DNA of 64,000 nt from JAJZRJ01 sp040757055 (GTDB lineage: Bacteria; Desulfobacterota; Desulfobulbia; Desulfobulbales; Desulfurivibrionaceae): contig JBFLXY010000006.1 in NCBI GenBank assembly GCA_040757055.1, forward strand, positions 110,932-174,931, given 5' to 3'. Shown piece by piece: positions 18,228 to 26,366 of the stretch. Positions within the stretch are counted from its first letter, which is position 1, and every line of letters begins with the position of its first letter. Both the position numbers and the translations under genes were made by a program. The notes below the pieces were generated by a model. The model ran no database searches. It was not told the origin of the DNA and saw only the letters and a program-made list of their open reading frames with translations.

Positions 18228-18446
18228 ATGAAGAACGCAACCGGTATCGAGAAGAAGGGAGTGGGAATCGGCGAGCTGGATCGCGAGGCGATGGTGGAAG
18301 GAACCTCTCAGGCCGGACTCGGCATCCTGATCGCTCTGGCCACCCTGGTGGGCGTCTGGGGCATCGGCTGCCTGATCAGCGGGATGGTCAACAGCGGGGT
18401 GATGGGTCTGCTGCGCGGCTGGCTGAGCGCCGTCACCGGCATGTAA
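18228..18446 (+). CDS. Small single-pass membrane protein of the sigma-54 locus
   Basis: 72-residue protein starting MKNATGIEKKG. The ATG at 18228 is chosen because AGGAGG lies a few bases upstream; an in-frame ATG at 18195 lacks a ribosome site. A polar N-terminus is followed by one strongly hydrophobic helix (GLGILIALATLVGVWGIGCL) and a short second hydrophobic, glycine-rich tail. I do not recognise the family. It is the first gene after the sigma-54 promoter, 67 bases before a second small membrane protein, so the two probably work together. It could be a subunit or regulator of the downstream redox complex, or a substrate or adaptor of the FtsH encoded next; neither is shown. Confidence 0.75.
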   Translation: MKNATGIEKKGVGIGELDREAMVEGTSQAGLGILIALATLVGVWGIGCLISGMVNSGVMGLLRGWLSAVTGM

Positions 18447-18513
18447 GCGAAGGAAACAACAGGGACAAGAGCCCTCTTACGAATCATCATCAGACAATAT
18501 AAGGAGAACGGTC

Positions 18514-18825
18514 ATGGCAAACGCAGCAACGGAATCGAGGATGGGCAAGCTCTTCTGGGTAGGCATGGTAGGTTTGGGTTCGGCAATGGGATTGTGGGCC
18601 TTCGGGGCGGTGGTCTTCAGCCTGGCCAAGGCCGGCTGGCAGCCGGGCGAGCTGCTGCGGCAGTATCTGGTGGCGGTGGGCGCCATCGGCGAGTTCGAGA
18701 CCCTGGTTGATTTCTACACCCACATCAAGGGAGTGGAGTACATCATCTGCCTGGCCTTCCTGGGCACCTTCCCGGCCTTCTTCAAGTACGTGAACCGGAC
18801 CAAGGCCCCGGCGATCACCGACTGA
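18514..18825 (+). CDS. Small two-helix membrane protein of the sigma-54 locus
   Basis: 103-residue protein with AAGGAG upstream of the ATG. It has two membrane helices: one near residues 12-38 (LFWVGMVGLGSAMGLWAFGA) and one near 76-93 (YIICLAFLGTFPAFFKYV). An amphipathic, acidic loop between them ends in GVEY. I do not recognise the family. It lies between the first small gene and a strong hairpin, under the same sigma-54 promoter. The lack of cysteines in a heme motif or of charged pockets argues against a direct redox role; a structural or assembly role in the membrane complex is possible. Confidence 0.75.
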   Translation: MANAATESRMGKLFWVGMVGLGSAMGLWAFGAVVFSLAKAGWQPGELLRQYLVAVGAIGEFETLVDFYTHIKGVEYIICLAFLGTFPAFFKYVNRTKAPAITD

Positions 18826-18851
18826 TCGACGGACCACCTGCAACGGCCAAT

Positions 18852-18886
18852 CCGAAGCCCGGGGGAAACCCCGGGCTTCGGCGTTT
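18852..18886 (+). terminator. Strong hairpin after the small membrane-protein genes
   Basis: A perfect 13-bp stem (18852-18864 with 18869-18881) capped by a GAAA tetraloop is followed only by CGTTT. It may terminate, attenuate or protect the 3' end of the abundant short transcript. It sits just before the separate sigma-54 promoter of ftsH. Confidence 0.65.
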
Positions 18887-18901
18887 GGGAAGAGAACATC
18901 C

Positions 18902-18917
18902 TGGCGCGGTTGTTGCA
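18902..18917 (+). promoter_or_regulatory. Sigma-54 promoter of ftsH
   Basis: TGGCGCG-GTTG-TTGCA with GG (18903-18904) and GC (18915-18916) exactly ten bases apart. The predicted start near 18928 leaves about 50 bases to the ftsH ATG. Confidence 0.75.
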
Positions 18918-18976
18918 TTATTTTGGGGTGAAGGCGGGGGCCAACCCCTCGCCCGAACCGCAGGGAGGTCTGCACC

Positions 18977-20791
18977 GTGGCCCGTTACATTCGCAACTAT
19001 CTGCTGTTGATGGCCGCCGCCCTTGCCGTGCTGATCGGCTTCAATACCTACCGCATGGAAAGCATGCCGCCCCATCTCGAATATTCGGCCTTCCTTGCCA
19101 AGCTGGGGGAGGGCGAGATCAGGTCGGTGACCATGCGCGGCGGCGAGATCACCGGCACCGACGCCATGGGGCAGCCCTTTGCCACCTTCACCCCGGCCCC
19201 GGAGTCGTTGCTGCCCCGCCTCGAGGCCAAGGGGGTTTCCATCTCCGTCCGGCCCGAGAGCCGGGCTTCGGCCTTCTGGACCTCGACTTTCCCGGTCCTG
19301 CTGCTTTTCGGCGGGTGGATGCTCTTCATGATCCTGCAGCAGAAGAAAGGCAGCAGCGGACTGGGCGGCTTTTCGCGCAAGCACCTGCCCTCGGCTTCGG
19401 ACAGCAGGCCCAAGGTCACCTTCGACGATGTGGCCGGCATCCCCGAGGCCAAGGATGAGCTGGTGGAGATTGTCGAATGCCTGCGCGATTCCCGCAAAAT
19501 CACCCGGCTTGGCGGCCGCATCCCGCGAGGCGTTCTGCTCCAGGGGCCGCCCGGCACCGGCAAGACCCTGCTGGCCAAGGCCATTGCCGGCGAGGCTGGG
19601 GTGCCGTTTTACAGCATCAGCGGTTCGGACTTTGTCGAGATGTTCGTCGGCGTGGGCGCCTCCCGGGTGCGGGAACTCTTCAAGGAGGCGAAAAAGAACG
19701 CGCCCTGCATCATCTTCATCGACGAAATCGATGCCGTGGGCCGCAGCCGTGGTGCTTCCGGCATCCAGGGCGGCCAGGACGAGCGGGAACAGACCCTGAA
19801 TGCCCTGCTGGTGGAGATGGACGGCTTCCGTTCCGACGAGACGGTGATCCTGGTTGCCGCCACCAACCGGCCGGACGTGCTCGATCCGGCCCTGCTCCGG
19901 CCCGGCCGTTTCGACCGCCAGGTCACCATCCTGCCGCCGGACGTGAAGGGCCGCCACCAGATTCTGCAGGTGCATGCCCGGCAGGTGGTGATGGCCCCCG
20001 ATGTGGATCTTTTCGAGGTGTCGCAGGCCACGCCGGGATTTACCGGCGCGGAGCTGGCCAACCTCATCAACGAATCAGCCCTGATGGCGGCGCGCAAGGG
20101 CAAGGAGGCCATCCAGCTTGCCGACATCGAGGACGCCCGCGACAAGATCCTCATGGGCGCCGAGCGTAAGGGCATGGTGATCAGCGAGCAGGAGCGCCGG
20201 ATCACCGCTTACCATGAGGCGGGCCACGCCATTCTGGCCAAGCTCCTGCCCAACACCGACCCGCTCCACAAGATCACCATCATTCCCCGTGGCCGGGCCA
20301 TGGGGGTGACCCAGCAGGTGCCGCTGGATGACCGCCATGCCTATTCGCGGGAGTACCTGGTGAACCGGATCAAGATCCTGCTGGGCGGCCGAACCGCGGA
20401 AGAACTGGTCTTCCGGGAGTTCTCCACCGGCGCCAGCAACGATCTCCAGTCTGCCACCGACATCGCTACCCGCATGGTCTGCGAGTTCGGGATGAGCGAG
20501 GTGCTGGGACCACGCGCCTATGTCACCGCCGCCGAGGGCTTTCTCGGCGGCAGCGGGGGACAGCGGGCCTACAGCGAAGAGGTGGCTCGTACCATTGATC
20601 AGGAAATCAACAAACTGGTGGCGGACTGCTACCAGGAGGCAATGATCATTCTCGAAGGCAAGATCAACTACCTCCACAAACTCGCCGAGGTGCTGCTCCT
20701 CCAGGAGACCATCGATGGTGAAGAGGTTGATATCATTGTCAAATGCCCCAAGGTGGACGAGGCAGCCCGGAACGGGCAGCCAACTTCATAG
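18977..20791 (+). CDS. ftsH: FtsH-family membrane AAA+ zinc protease
   Basis: 604-residue inner-membrane protease. It has two N-terminal helices (about 5-22 and 99-115) flanking a periplasmic domain, an AAA+ module with Walker A GPPGTGKT near residue 192 and FIDEIDAVG, a second-region-of-homology arginine segment (LLRPGRFDRQV), and the M41 zinc site HEAGH near residue 415. All catalytic elements are intact. It is embedded in an electron-transfer locus and has its own sigma-54 promoter, which suggests a specialised paralogue rather than the housekeeping copy; that needs the rest of the genome to confirm. A likely job is quality control of the small membrane proteins or of the NrfD complex. Confidence 0.93.
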   Translation: MARYIRNYLLLMAAALAVLIGFNTYRMESMPPHLEYSAFLAKLGEGEIRSVTMRGGEITGTDAMGQPFATFTPAPESLLPRLEAKGVSISVRPESRASAFWTSTFPVLLLFGGWMLFMILQQKKGSSGLGGFSRKHLPSASDSRPKVTFDDVAGIPEAKDELVEIVECLRDSRKITRLGGRIPRGVLLQGPPGTGKTLLAKAIAGEAGVPFYSISGSDFVEMFVGVGASRVRELFKEAKKNAPCIIFIDEIDAVGRSRGASGIQGGQDEREQTLNALLVEMDGFRSDETVILVAATNRPDVLDPALLRPGRFDRQVTILPPDVKGRHQILQVHARQVVMAPDVDLFEVSQATPGFTGAELANLINESALMAARKGKEAIQLADIEDARDKILMGAERKGMVISEQERRITAYHEAGHAILAKLLPNTDPLHKITIIPRGRAMGVTQQVPLDDRHAYSREYLVNRIKILLGGRTAEELVFREFSTGASNDLQSATDIATRMVCEFGMSEVLGPRAYVTAAEGFLGGSGGQRAYSEEVARTIDQEINKLVADCYQEAMIILEGKINYLHKLAEVLLLQETIDGEEVDIIVKCPKVDEAARNGQPTS

Positions 20792-20810
20792 CTGCACCCC
20801 CTCCCTCGGA

Positions 20811-20858
20811 GTGTTGCACGCCACACAAGTGCTGCCACACAAGTGTGGCGTGCAACAC
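20811..20858. promoter_or_regulatory. Upstream activator elements, copies 2 and 3 (inverted pair)
   Basis: The 16-mer GTGTTGCACGCCACAC (20811-20826) and its exact reverse complement (20843-20858) form an inverted pair with an extra half-site GCCACAC (20834-20840) between them. The pair begins 19 bases after the ftsH stop, 230-280 bases upstream of the sigma-54 promoter of the cytochrome operon. It could also fold as a hairpin at the ftsH 3' end, but the identity with 17911-17926 favours a protein-binding site. Confidence 0.7.
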
Positions 20859-21088
20859 TTTCTTCCTTTCCGACATCCGCACTCCTTGGCCTGCCCCTTT
20901 GGGGCGGGATATTTTTTTCTGCAGAGTCGCAACGCAGAGGGGCCGGTATGCGACTCTCTGCACGCCCTTTCGGCCAGGGACCGTGCTGTCGGAAAAAGGC
21001 TCCCTCCGGAAGCGGGGAGGTTGGCATCATATGTGCAACGGAGGGGGCAGGCGCCGGCGGGGGACTCCACAGGTCCCGGCGCATCACA
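20859..21088. other. Noncoding spacer before the cytochrome operon
   Basis: No gene is supported. The region lies between the inverted activator elements and the sigma-54 promoter, which is where DNA bending between enhancer and promoter would occur. Open frames across it are short and lack homology. Confidence 0.5.
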
Positions 21089-21104
21089 TGGCTCTGGTCA
21101 TGCA
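21089..21104 (+). promoter_or_regulatory. Sigma-54 promoter of the cytochrome c / Fe-S / NrfD operon
   Basis: TGGCTCT-GGTC-ATGCA has GG (21090-21091) and GC (21102-21103) ten bases apart; the flanking positions fit the consensus less well than the other sites. The start is predicted near 21115, 27 bases before the cytochrome ATG with AAAGGAG in between. Confidence 0.6.
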
Positions 21105-21141
21105 TCATGCTTTTAACCATACGCAGAAAAGGAGAGACGCA

Positions 21142-21663
21142 ATGGGAGGTAGAACAAAGAAACTCTTGGGAGTGGCGGCCATGGTCGCGGCCTTGGGTGC
21201 TGCTCCCCACGTCGGTCTGGCGAGCGGGCCGGCGACGGTGGAGCTGGGCAGTCTTGCCCGGCTCTTCGGGTCAGTGACCTTTGACCACGCCAAGCATGCC
21301 GAGCTGGCAGGCAACTGTGCGGAATGCCATCACCACACCCTGGGGGGGGCGCCGGTGAAGGAAAACTGCGCCCGCTGCCACAAGGCCAATCAGCCGGCCC
21401 AGCAGGTGGCCTGCCGGGAATGCCATCCGGCCGACCGGTTCGAGGCCGGCTACATGGCCTCGGTCGCCGCGAATCCCCGCCTGTACCACACCGGCAAGCC
21501 GGGGCTGAAGGGGGCCTACCACCAGCTCTGTCTGGGGTGCCATCAGTCCATGGGCGGCCCCACCGGCTGTGAGGATTGCCATGTGGCAACGGATAAGGGC
21601 GAGGCCTTTTACCGCAGCGGCAAATATGCCCCGGCGCCTGCTCCCAAGAAGGGCGGTCATTGA
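21142..21663 (+). CDS. Periplasmic pentahaem cytochrome c (class III-like)
   Basis: 173-residue secreted protein with a Sec signal peptide (about residues 1-28). It has five CxxCH haem-attachment motifs: CAECH, CARCH, CRECH, CLGCH and CEDCH. Extra histidines (FDHAKHAEL, CHHH) can serve as distal ligands, as in cytochrome c3/c7. It is the first gene of an operon with a four-cluster Fe-S protein and an NrfD-type membrane subunit. This arrangement is known from quinone:cytochrome oxidoreductase complexes of metal- and sulfate-reducing bacteria (Cbc, Tmc and related). It probably passes electrons between the membrane quinone pool and periplasmic cytochromes; direction and partner are not determinable here. 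Confidence 0.9.
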   Translation: MGGRTKKLLGVAAMVAALGAAPHVGLASGPATVELGSLARLFGSVTFDHAKHAELAGNCAECHHHTLGGAPVKENCARCHKANQPAQQVACRECHPADRFEAGYMASVAANPRLYHTGKPGLKGAYHQLCLGCHQSMGGPTGCEDCHVATDKGEAFYRSGKYAPAPAPKKGGH

Positions 21664-21693
21664 GGCTGATTCACTACGACGAGGAAGACACCG

Positions 21694-22620
21694 ATGAAAA
21701 AAATCGATCGCAGAAATTTTCTGAAGGGCGGGTTGGCCGGCGGTGCCGCGCTTGCCGCCACCGGTACCGCTGCAACGGCCAAGGCGGCCGGCACCTTCGG
21801 CGGCTATCCGGACAGCATGGGGGTGCTGGTGGATCTCACCAAATGCGTGGGGTGCCGCACCTGTGAAGCGGCCTGCAACAAGGAACAGGGGTTGCCGGAG
21901 CCGGAAAAGCCGTTCAACGACACCTCGGTTTTTGACGAGGTTCTGCACGGCCAGAAGCGGCGGACCACCGAAAAGGCCTACACCGTGGTCAACCGCTACG
22001 ACGTGGCCGACCGCGAGGGCGGCCCGGTATACCGCAAGATCCAGTGCAACCATTGCCAGGAGCCGGCCTGCCTCACCTCCTGCTTTGTCAATGCCTATAC
22101 CAAGACTCCGGAAGGGGCGGTGGTCTATGACCCCAAGGTCTGTGTCGGCTGCCGTACCTGCATGGTGGCCTGCCCCTTCTACATTCCGGCCTACAGTTTC
22201 TCCAGCGCCATCGACCCTGTGGTGAAGAAGTGCATCATGTGCTACGACACCCGGCTCAAATTTGGCCGGCCGCCGGCCTGCGTCGAGGCATGTCCGCAGG
22301 AAGTGATGGTCTTCGGCAAGCGCAAGGATCTCATCAAGCTGGCCCATCAGCGGATCCAGGAGAATCCGGGCAAGTACGTCGACCACATCTATGGCGAGAA
22401 GGAAGTGGGTGGCACCTCCTGGATGTATCTCTCCGACGTGCCGTTCGACAAGGTCGGGTTCGACACCCATCTGGGCAATGAACCCATCATCTCCTATGTC
22501 AAGGAGTTCCTGACCATCGTGCCGATGGTGCTCACCATCTGGCCCGCCCTGTTCACCGGCATCCATCTGCTCTCCAATCGCAAGGAAGCCAAAAAGAAAG
22601 AAGAAGAGTCCAAAGGGTAA
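21694..22620 (+). CDS. Tat-exported four-cluster ferredoxin subunit (HybA/NrfC-like)
   Basis: 308 residues. The twin-arginine signal DRRNFLKGG begins the protein and is followed by an alanine-rich stretch. Four cysteine groups (CVGCRTCEAAC, CNHCQEPACLTSC, CVGCRTCMVAC, CIMCYD with CVEAC) can bind four [4Fe-4S] clusters. A C-terminal hydrophobic helix (FLTIVPMVLTIWPALF) anchors it to the outer face of the inner membrane. This layout matches HybA-type electron-transfer subunits that pair with NrfD/HybB quinone-binding proteins. It starts 30 bases after the cytochrome gene and ends 11 bases before the NrfD gene, so the three are co-translated parts of one complex. Confidence 0.93.
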   Translation: MKKIDRRNFLKGGLAGGAALAATGTAATAKAAGTFGGYPDSMGVLVDLTKCVGCRTCEAACNKEQGLPEPEKPFNDTSVFDEVLHGQKRRTTEKAYTVVNRYDVADREGGPVYRKIQCNHCQEPACLTSCFVNAYTKTPEGAVVYDPKVCVGCRTCMVACPFYIPAYSFSSAIDPVVKKCIMCYDTRLKFGRPPACVEACPQEVMVFGKRKDLIKLAHQRIQENPGKYVDHIYGEKEVGGTSWMYLSDVPFDKVGFDTHLGNEPIISYVKEFLTIVPMVLTIWPALFTGIHLLSNRKEAKKKEEESKG

Positions 22621-22631
22621 AGGGTGCGACC

Positions 22632-23885
22632 ATGAATAGATTAGTCGGAAGAGGATTTCAGCCGATCACCTCGCATGTGAAGCCGGATGGCACCCGGTGG
22701 TCGGTGAAGGAGAAGCTGCTTCTGGGGTTGACCCCCAAGGAGTACATGGCGGTCCAGATGCGCAATCCGTTCAACTGGCTGCTGTGGATCATCTACGCCA
22801 TCGGCCTGCCGGTGCTGGTCGGTCGCTTCATTTTCGGCCTGGGCTGGGCGACCCACGGCTCCTACGATTACCCCTGGGGCCTCTTTCTGGCCTGGGGTCT
22901 CTTCACCATGGTGCCGCTCTCGGCCTCGGGCTTCATGATGGGCACCACAGTGGAACTCTTCGGCCGCAAGGACTTCAAGCCCATCGAGCGGCTCGGCCTT
23001 TTGAACGGCCTGTTGGGCTATTTCTTCGCCGTCATGTTCCTCCAGGTGGACCTGGGCCAGCCATGGCGGCTCATCTACCCGATGTTCGTTTCCCTCGGGC
23101 CGGCGGCGGTGCTCTTCCTGGTGGCCTGGCACGTTGCCACCTATCTTTCCTGCCAGGTGGCGGAACTGGTACCGGCCTACGCCGAGTGGATGGGGCTGCC
23201 CAAGGCCAAAAAGGCGATCAAGAGCATGGTGCTCGGGCTGACCGTGGCCGGCATCATCCTTTCCACCCTGCATCAGGGTGCGCTGGGCGCGCTCTTCACT
23301 TACGCGCCGGGCAAGGTGCATCCGTTGTGGTACTCCTCGCCCTTCCAGTGGTTCCACTTCCTCGTTTCGGCCATTTTCGCGGGACTTTCCATGCTCATCG
23401 TGGTGAGCACGCTTTCCAAGTGGTTCCTGCGCTGGCGCTGTGACGACAACTTCAAGCAGAGTCTGGACAATCTTACCGTCGGGCTGGCCAAGGGCGCCTC
23501 GCTCGCCCTCATCACCTATTTGGTGATCAAGGTCATCGGCATTGCCCACGACAACGACTGGGAGTACCTCTTCAGCGGCTGGGGCCAGTGGTTCCTGCTG
23601 GAAATGGCCGTCGGCGTCATCGGGCCGCTCGTGCTCTACACCATGGCGGTGCGCAACGACAGTGCGAAGCTGGCGCGGTTCGGCGCCTTCATGGCGGTGT
23701 TCGGCATCGCCTTGAACCGGCTCAATACCGCGCTCATTACCTTCAACTGGAAGCTCTATCAGGAGATTCCGCACTGGCGGGAGGTGGTGATCGTCATCAC
23801 CGTCTACGCCACCTATATCGTGGTGTATCGGGCGATCCTGGCCCGGCTGCCGATACTCTACACCTGGAAAGAGGAGCGGAACTGA
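22632..23885 (+). CDS. NrfD/HybB-family quinone-binding membrane subunit
   Basis: 417-residue integral protein with about nine or ten membrane helices. It has features of the NrfD/PsrC superfamily, such as the long polar N-terminus, the GxxxxPWGLFLAWGLF segment and the later HxGALGALF helix (TLHQGALGALFTYAPG). Such proteins bind menaquinone and pass electrons to the Fe-S partner, which is encoded immediately upstream. The gene order cytochrome - Fe-S - NrfD resembles CbcSTU-like complexes of Geobacter, but an exact orthologue cannot be named from sequence alone. It probably donates electrons from menaquinol to the periplasmic cytochrome. Confidence 0.92.
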   Translation: MNRLVGRGFQPITSHVKPDGTRWSVKEKLLLGLTPKEYMAVQMRNPFNWLLWIIYAIGLPVLVGRFIFGLGWATHGSYDYPWGLFLAWGLFTMVPLSASGFMMGTTVELFGRKDFKPIERLGLLNGLLGYFFAVMFLQVDLGQPWRLIYPMFVSLGPAAVLFLVAWHVATYLSCQVAELVPAYAEWMGLPKAKKAIKSMVLGLTVAGIILSTLHQGALGALFTYAPGKVHPLWYSSPFQWFHFLVSAIFAGLSMLIVVSTLSKWFLRWRCDDNFKQSLDNLTVGLAKGASLALITYLVIKVIGIAHDNDWEYLFSGWGQWFLLEMAVGVIGPLVLYTMAVRNDSAKLARFGAFMAVFGIALNRLNTALITFNWKLYQEIPHWREVVIVITVYATYIVVYRAILARLPILYTWKEERN

Positions 23886-23914
23886 GCCGCTTCTTCACAG
23901 GTGCCGCATCAACC

Positions 23915-23945
23915 CGGTGCCGGCGGCAAGAGGCCGCCGGCACCG
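23915..23945 (+). repeat. Perfect hairpin between the NrfD and second kinase genes
   Basis: A 13-bp perfect inverted repeat (23915-23927 with 23933-23945, five-base loop) ends 15 bases before the kinase ATG. No T tract follows, so it may attenuate or set mRNA stability between the complex and the kinase rather than end transcription. Confidence 0.55.
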
Positions 23946-23960
23946 TCCTCCGGGGGCAAC

Positions 23961-26291
23961 ATGGCGCTGCCGCTTAGAAAAACCATCTTCATCGCGGTCC
24001 TGATCGCCGGGGTTGTCCTTTCCTCCATTCTCCTGCTCGGCGTGCATCAGATGCGGCTCAGGGCCCGGCATGACGCCCTGGCTGACCGCGCCGAGAAAGT
24101 CGTCTTCCAGTTCACCATCATCCGCGAACATCTGCAGGATCTTCTCCTGACCGGGCAACACGGGAAGCTCACCGGCGTGGCGGCAGAACTGGAAGAGCTG
24201 AACAGCAACCTCGGCCGCCTGCTGGCGGTCAAGGAGGTGGCTGCCGAGTATCGTCTGGGGCTGCTCAACGGCATGGACCTGCCCGGCACCATTCTGCTGG
24301 TGCGCAGGCTGGCGGAGGGGCCGCTCACCACCGACGGGGTCCAGGAACTCAACGAAGAGATGCGCGCCCTCAACGAGCGGCTGCTGGTCTTTGACCGGCT
24401 ACTGGTGAGTTCGGCCAAGTCCCGGCTCATCAGTTTTCAGGATGTGGTGATCGGTACCCTGGCCGTGCTGCTGAGCTTGCTGGTCGGTCTGCTGGTCTGG
24501 CTGCGCCGACGGCTGGTGGTGCCGGTGGCGCAGCTTGGCCTTCGCGCCGAGTTGGCCTTGCGGGAGGGCGAAATACCCGGACCGATGCCCAGGGGCTGCC
24601 AGGAGATCGATGCCCTGGGCGGGATCGTGACCGAACTGCTGTGGCGCAAGGATCAGTCGGAACTGGCAGCAGCGCGCTGCCGCCACCTGGCGTCCGCCAT
24701 GAAGCGGGCCATCGTTTCCGTGGCCACCTCTTCCGGCAAGGAGCCGCTTTTCCGAGACGTCTGCCGAGCCCTGCTTCACAATCCGGAATACTGCCTGGTC
24801 TGGTTCGGGGAGCCGGACCCGGACGGCGCCGGCATCCAGCCCATCATGGCCGATGGCTCCACCACCATGAACAAGAAGGAGTGCGATTCCTGCCTGGCGG
24901 TGCTGCTGACCGAGGCGGAGGAAAAGGGCGAAGGGCACAATCCGGCCCTGCAGGCCATGCAGAACCGCAAGGCCGTGGTGGCGCGGGACATCCTCGCCGA
25001 CGTGCCGCTGGGGCTGCTGAAGGGAACGCCGCTGGCCAAGGGCGAGGCGTCGTGTCTGGCCCTGCCGGTGGAGTGGCAGGGGGTGCTCCACGGCGTCATT
25101 TCCATCTACGCCGCTGCCAACGAAAGTTTCAGCGAGCAGGAAACCACCTTCCTGGAGGTGCTGGCCGGTGCCCTGGGCGGCGCCTTGGCGGCCATCGCCT
25201 GCCGGGAAAAGCTCGCCGCCAGCCGGGAGCGGGTGCTGCAGCTGTGCACGGAACTCGATGCCGTGGTGGCGGTGGTCGACGGCAATGGCCGCCTGCTGTC
25301 GCTCAATGCCGGCGCCGTGAAGCTGGCCGGCCGGCCGGCCGAGGAGTTTGCCGGCCGCCCGTGGCACCATTTCCTGCGCCCACAGGGCGGGGAAAACGCC
25401 AGCCAGGCACCACCCTTGCCGGCCTTTCTTGAGGAAAGCAGCCGCGGCAAAGCGGCGGTGCCCATGGCCATCCAGACCAGGGAGCAGGAACAGGCCATGC
25501 CGTTCCGGGTGATCCGGATGGAGGATGACGCCGGGGCGGCGGTCTACTGGTGCGTGGCCTGGCCGCAGCCGTCCCTTGCCGGCGAAGCCACTGCGGCGGA
25601 TGTGTACCGCTCTTCCCGCCTGGCACTGCTGGGCGAGATCGCCATCGGTGTGGCCCACGAGATCAGCGATCTCAGCAACGGCATGATCAACTATGCCCAG
25701 GTGCTGGCCGACGAGGCGGCCGAAGGTTCCTCCCAGGCTGCGCTGCTCAACAACATCATCACCGCCGGCGAGCATGTGGCGGCCAAGGTGGGCAAACTGG
25801 TCTTTTACGGCGAGACCGGACAGCCGGAGGAATATCTGCCCCTGCTCGATGTGCTGCGCGATGCCGTGGCCCTGGAGCAGTACCATATGCGCAAGGCCGG
25901 GGTGCAGGTGGCGCTCAATCTGCCCGAGGAGTTCCCGGCCCTGCCGGTCAATGCCCACCAGGTGCAGCAGGTCCTGCTGGAGATTTGCAACCATGCCCGA
26001 CGGGCGCTGAATCTGCGCTATCCGGGCCGCCACGAAAACAAGCGGTTCCAGATCGAGGGCCAGGTGGTGGCGCGCGAGGGCGGCGAGGCGCTGCGCTTGC
26101 TCTTCACCGACCATGGCCCGGGCATTGCCCCCCGCCACCTGGAGCAGATGGCCGAATCCGAGTGGGGCGCCGGCGCGGAGGAGGGATTGGCCCGCAGCCG
26201 CGAGATCGTGGGGCGCCATGGCGGCACCATGAGCATCACCAGCGTGCCCGGCGAATCCACCACCATTATCCTGGAGTTTCCGGTCAACTGA
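23961..26291 (+). CDS. Membrane sensor kinase-like protein with degenerate catalytic motifs
   Basis: 776 residues. It has N-terminal membrane helices near residues 8-30 and 155-180 flanking a periplasmic helical sensor domain, then a linker, a GAF-like domain (about 245-410) with several cysteines, a PAS-like domain (about 425-510) and a kinase region. The H box reads GVAHEISDLSNGMINYAQ: the acceptor His is kept but the usual NNP is gone. In the HATPase domain DHGPGIA is present, but the second glycine box has become GLARSREIV. The kinase at 14066 keeps all these positions and has a similar NGxINYAQVL stretch, so the two are related. It may act mainly as a phosphatase or a signalling subunit paired with the intact kinase. 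Confidence 0.8.
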   Translation: MALPLRKTIFIAVLIAGVVLSSILLLGVHQMRLRARHDALADRAEKVVFQFTIIREHLQDLLLTGQHGKLTGVAAELEELNSNLGRLLAVKEVAAEYRLGLLNGMDLPGTILLVRRLAEGPLTTDGVQELNEEMRALNERLLVFDRLLVSSAKSRLISFQDVVIGTLAVLLSLLVGLLVWLRRRLVVPVAQLGLRAELALREGEIPGPMPRGCQEIDALGGIVTELLWRKDQSELAAARCRHLASAMKRAIVSVATSSGKEPLFRDVCRALLHNPEYCLVWFGEPDPDGAGIQPIMADGSTTMNKKECDSCLAVLLTEAEEKGEGHNPALQAMQNRKAVVARDILADVPLGLLKGTPLAKGEASCLALPVEWQGVLHGVISIYAAANESFSEQETTFLEVLAGALGGALAAIACREKLAASRERVLQLCTELDAVVAVVDGNGRLLSLNAGAVKLAGRPAEEFAGRPWHHFLRPQGGENASQAPPLPAFLEESSRGKAAVPMAIQTREQEQAMPFRVIRMEDDAGAAVYWCVAWPQPSLAGEATAADVYRSSRLALLGEIAIGVAHEISDLSNGMINYAQVLADEAAEGSSQAALLNNIITAGEHVAAKVGKLVFYGETGQPEEYLPLLDVLRDAVALEQYHMRKAGVQVALNLPEEFPALPVNAHQVQQVLLEICNHARRALNLRYPGRHENKRFQIEGQVVAREGGEALRLLFTDHGPGIAPRHLEQMAESEWGAGAEEGLARSREIVGRHGGTMSITSVPGESTTIILEFPVN

Positions 26292-26366
26292 GAGGCTGCG
26301 GCAGGGGTCCCCTGACCTTTGATACAGCCTGCTGAAGGTCGTTCTTTTGGCAAAAGGAGTCGCGTT

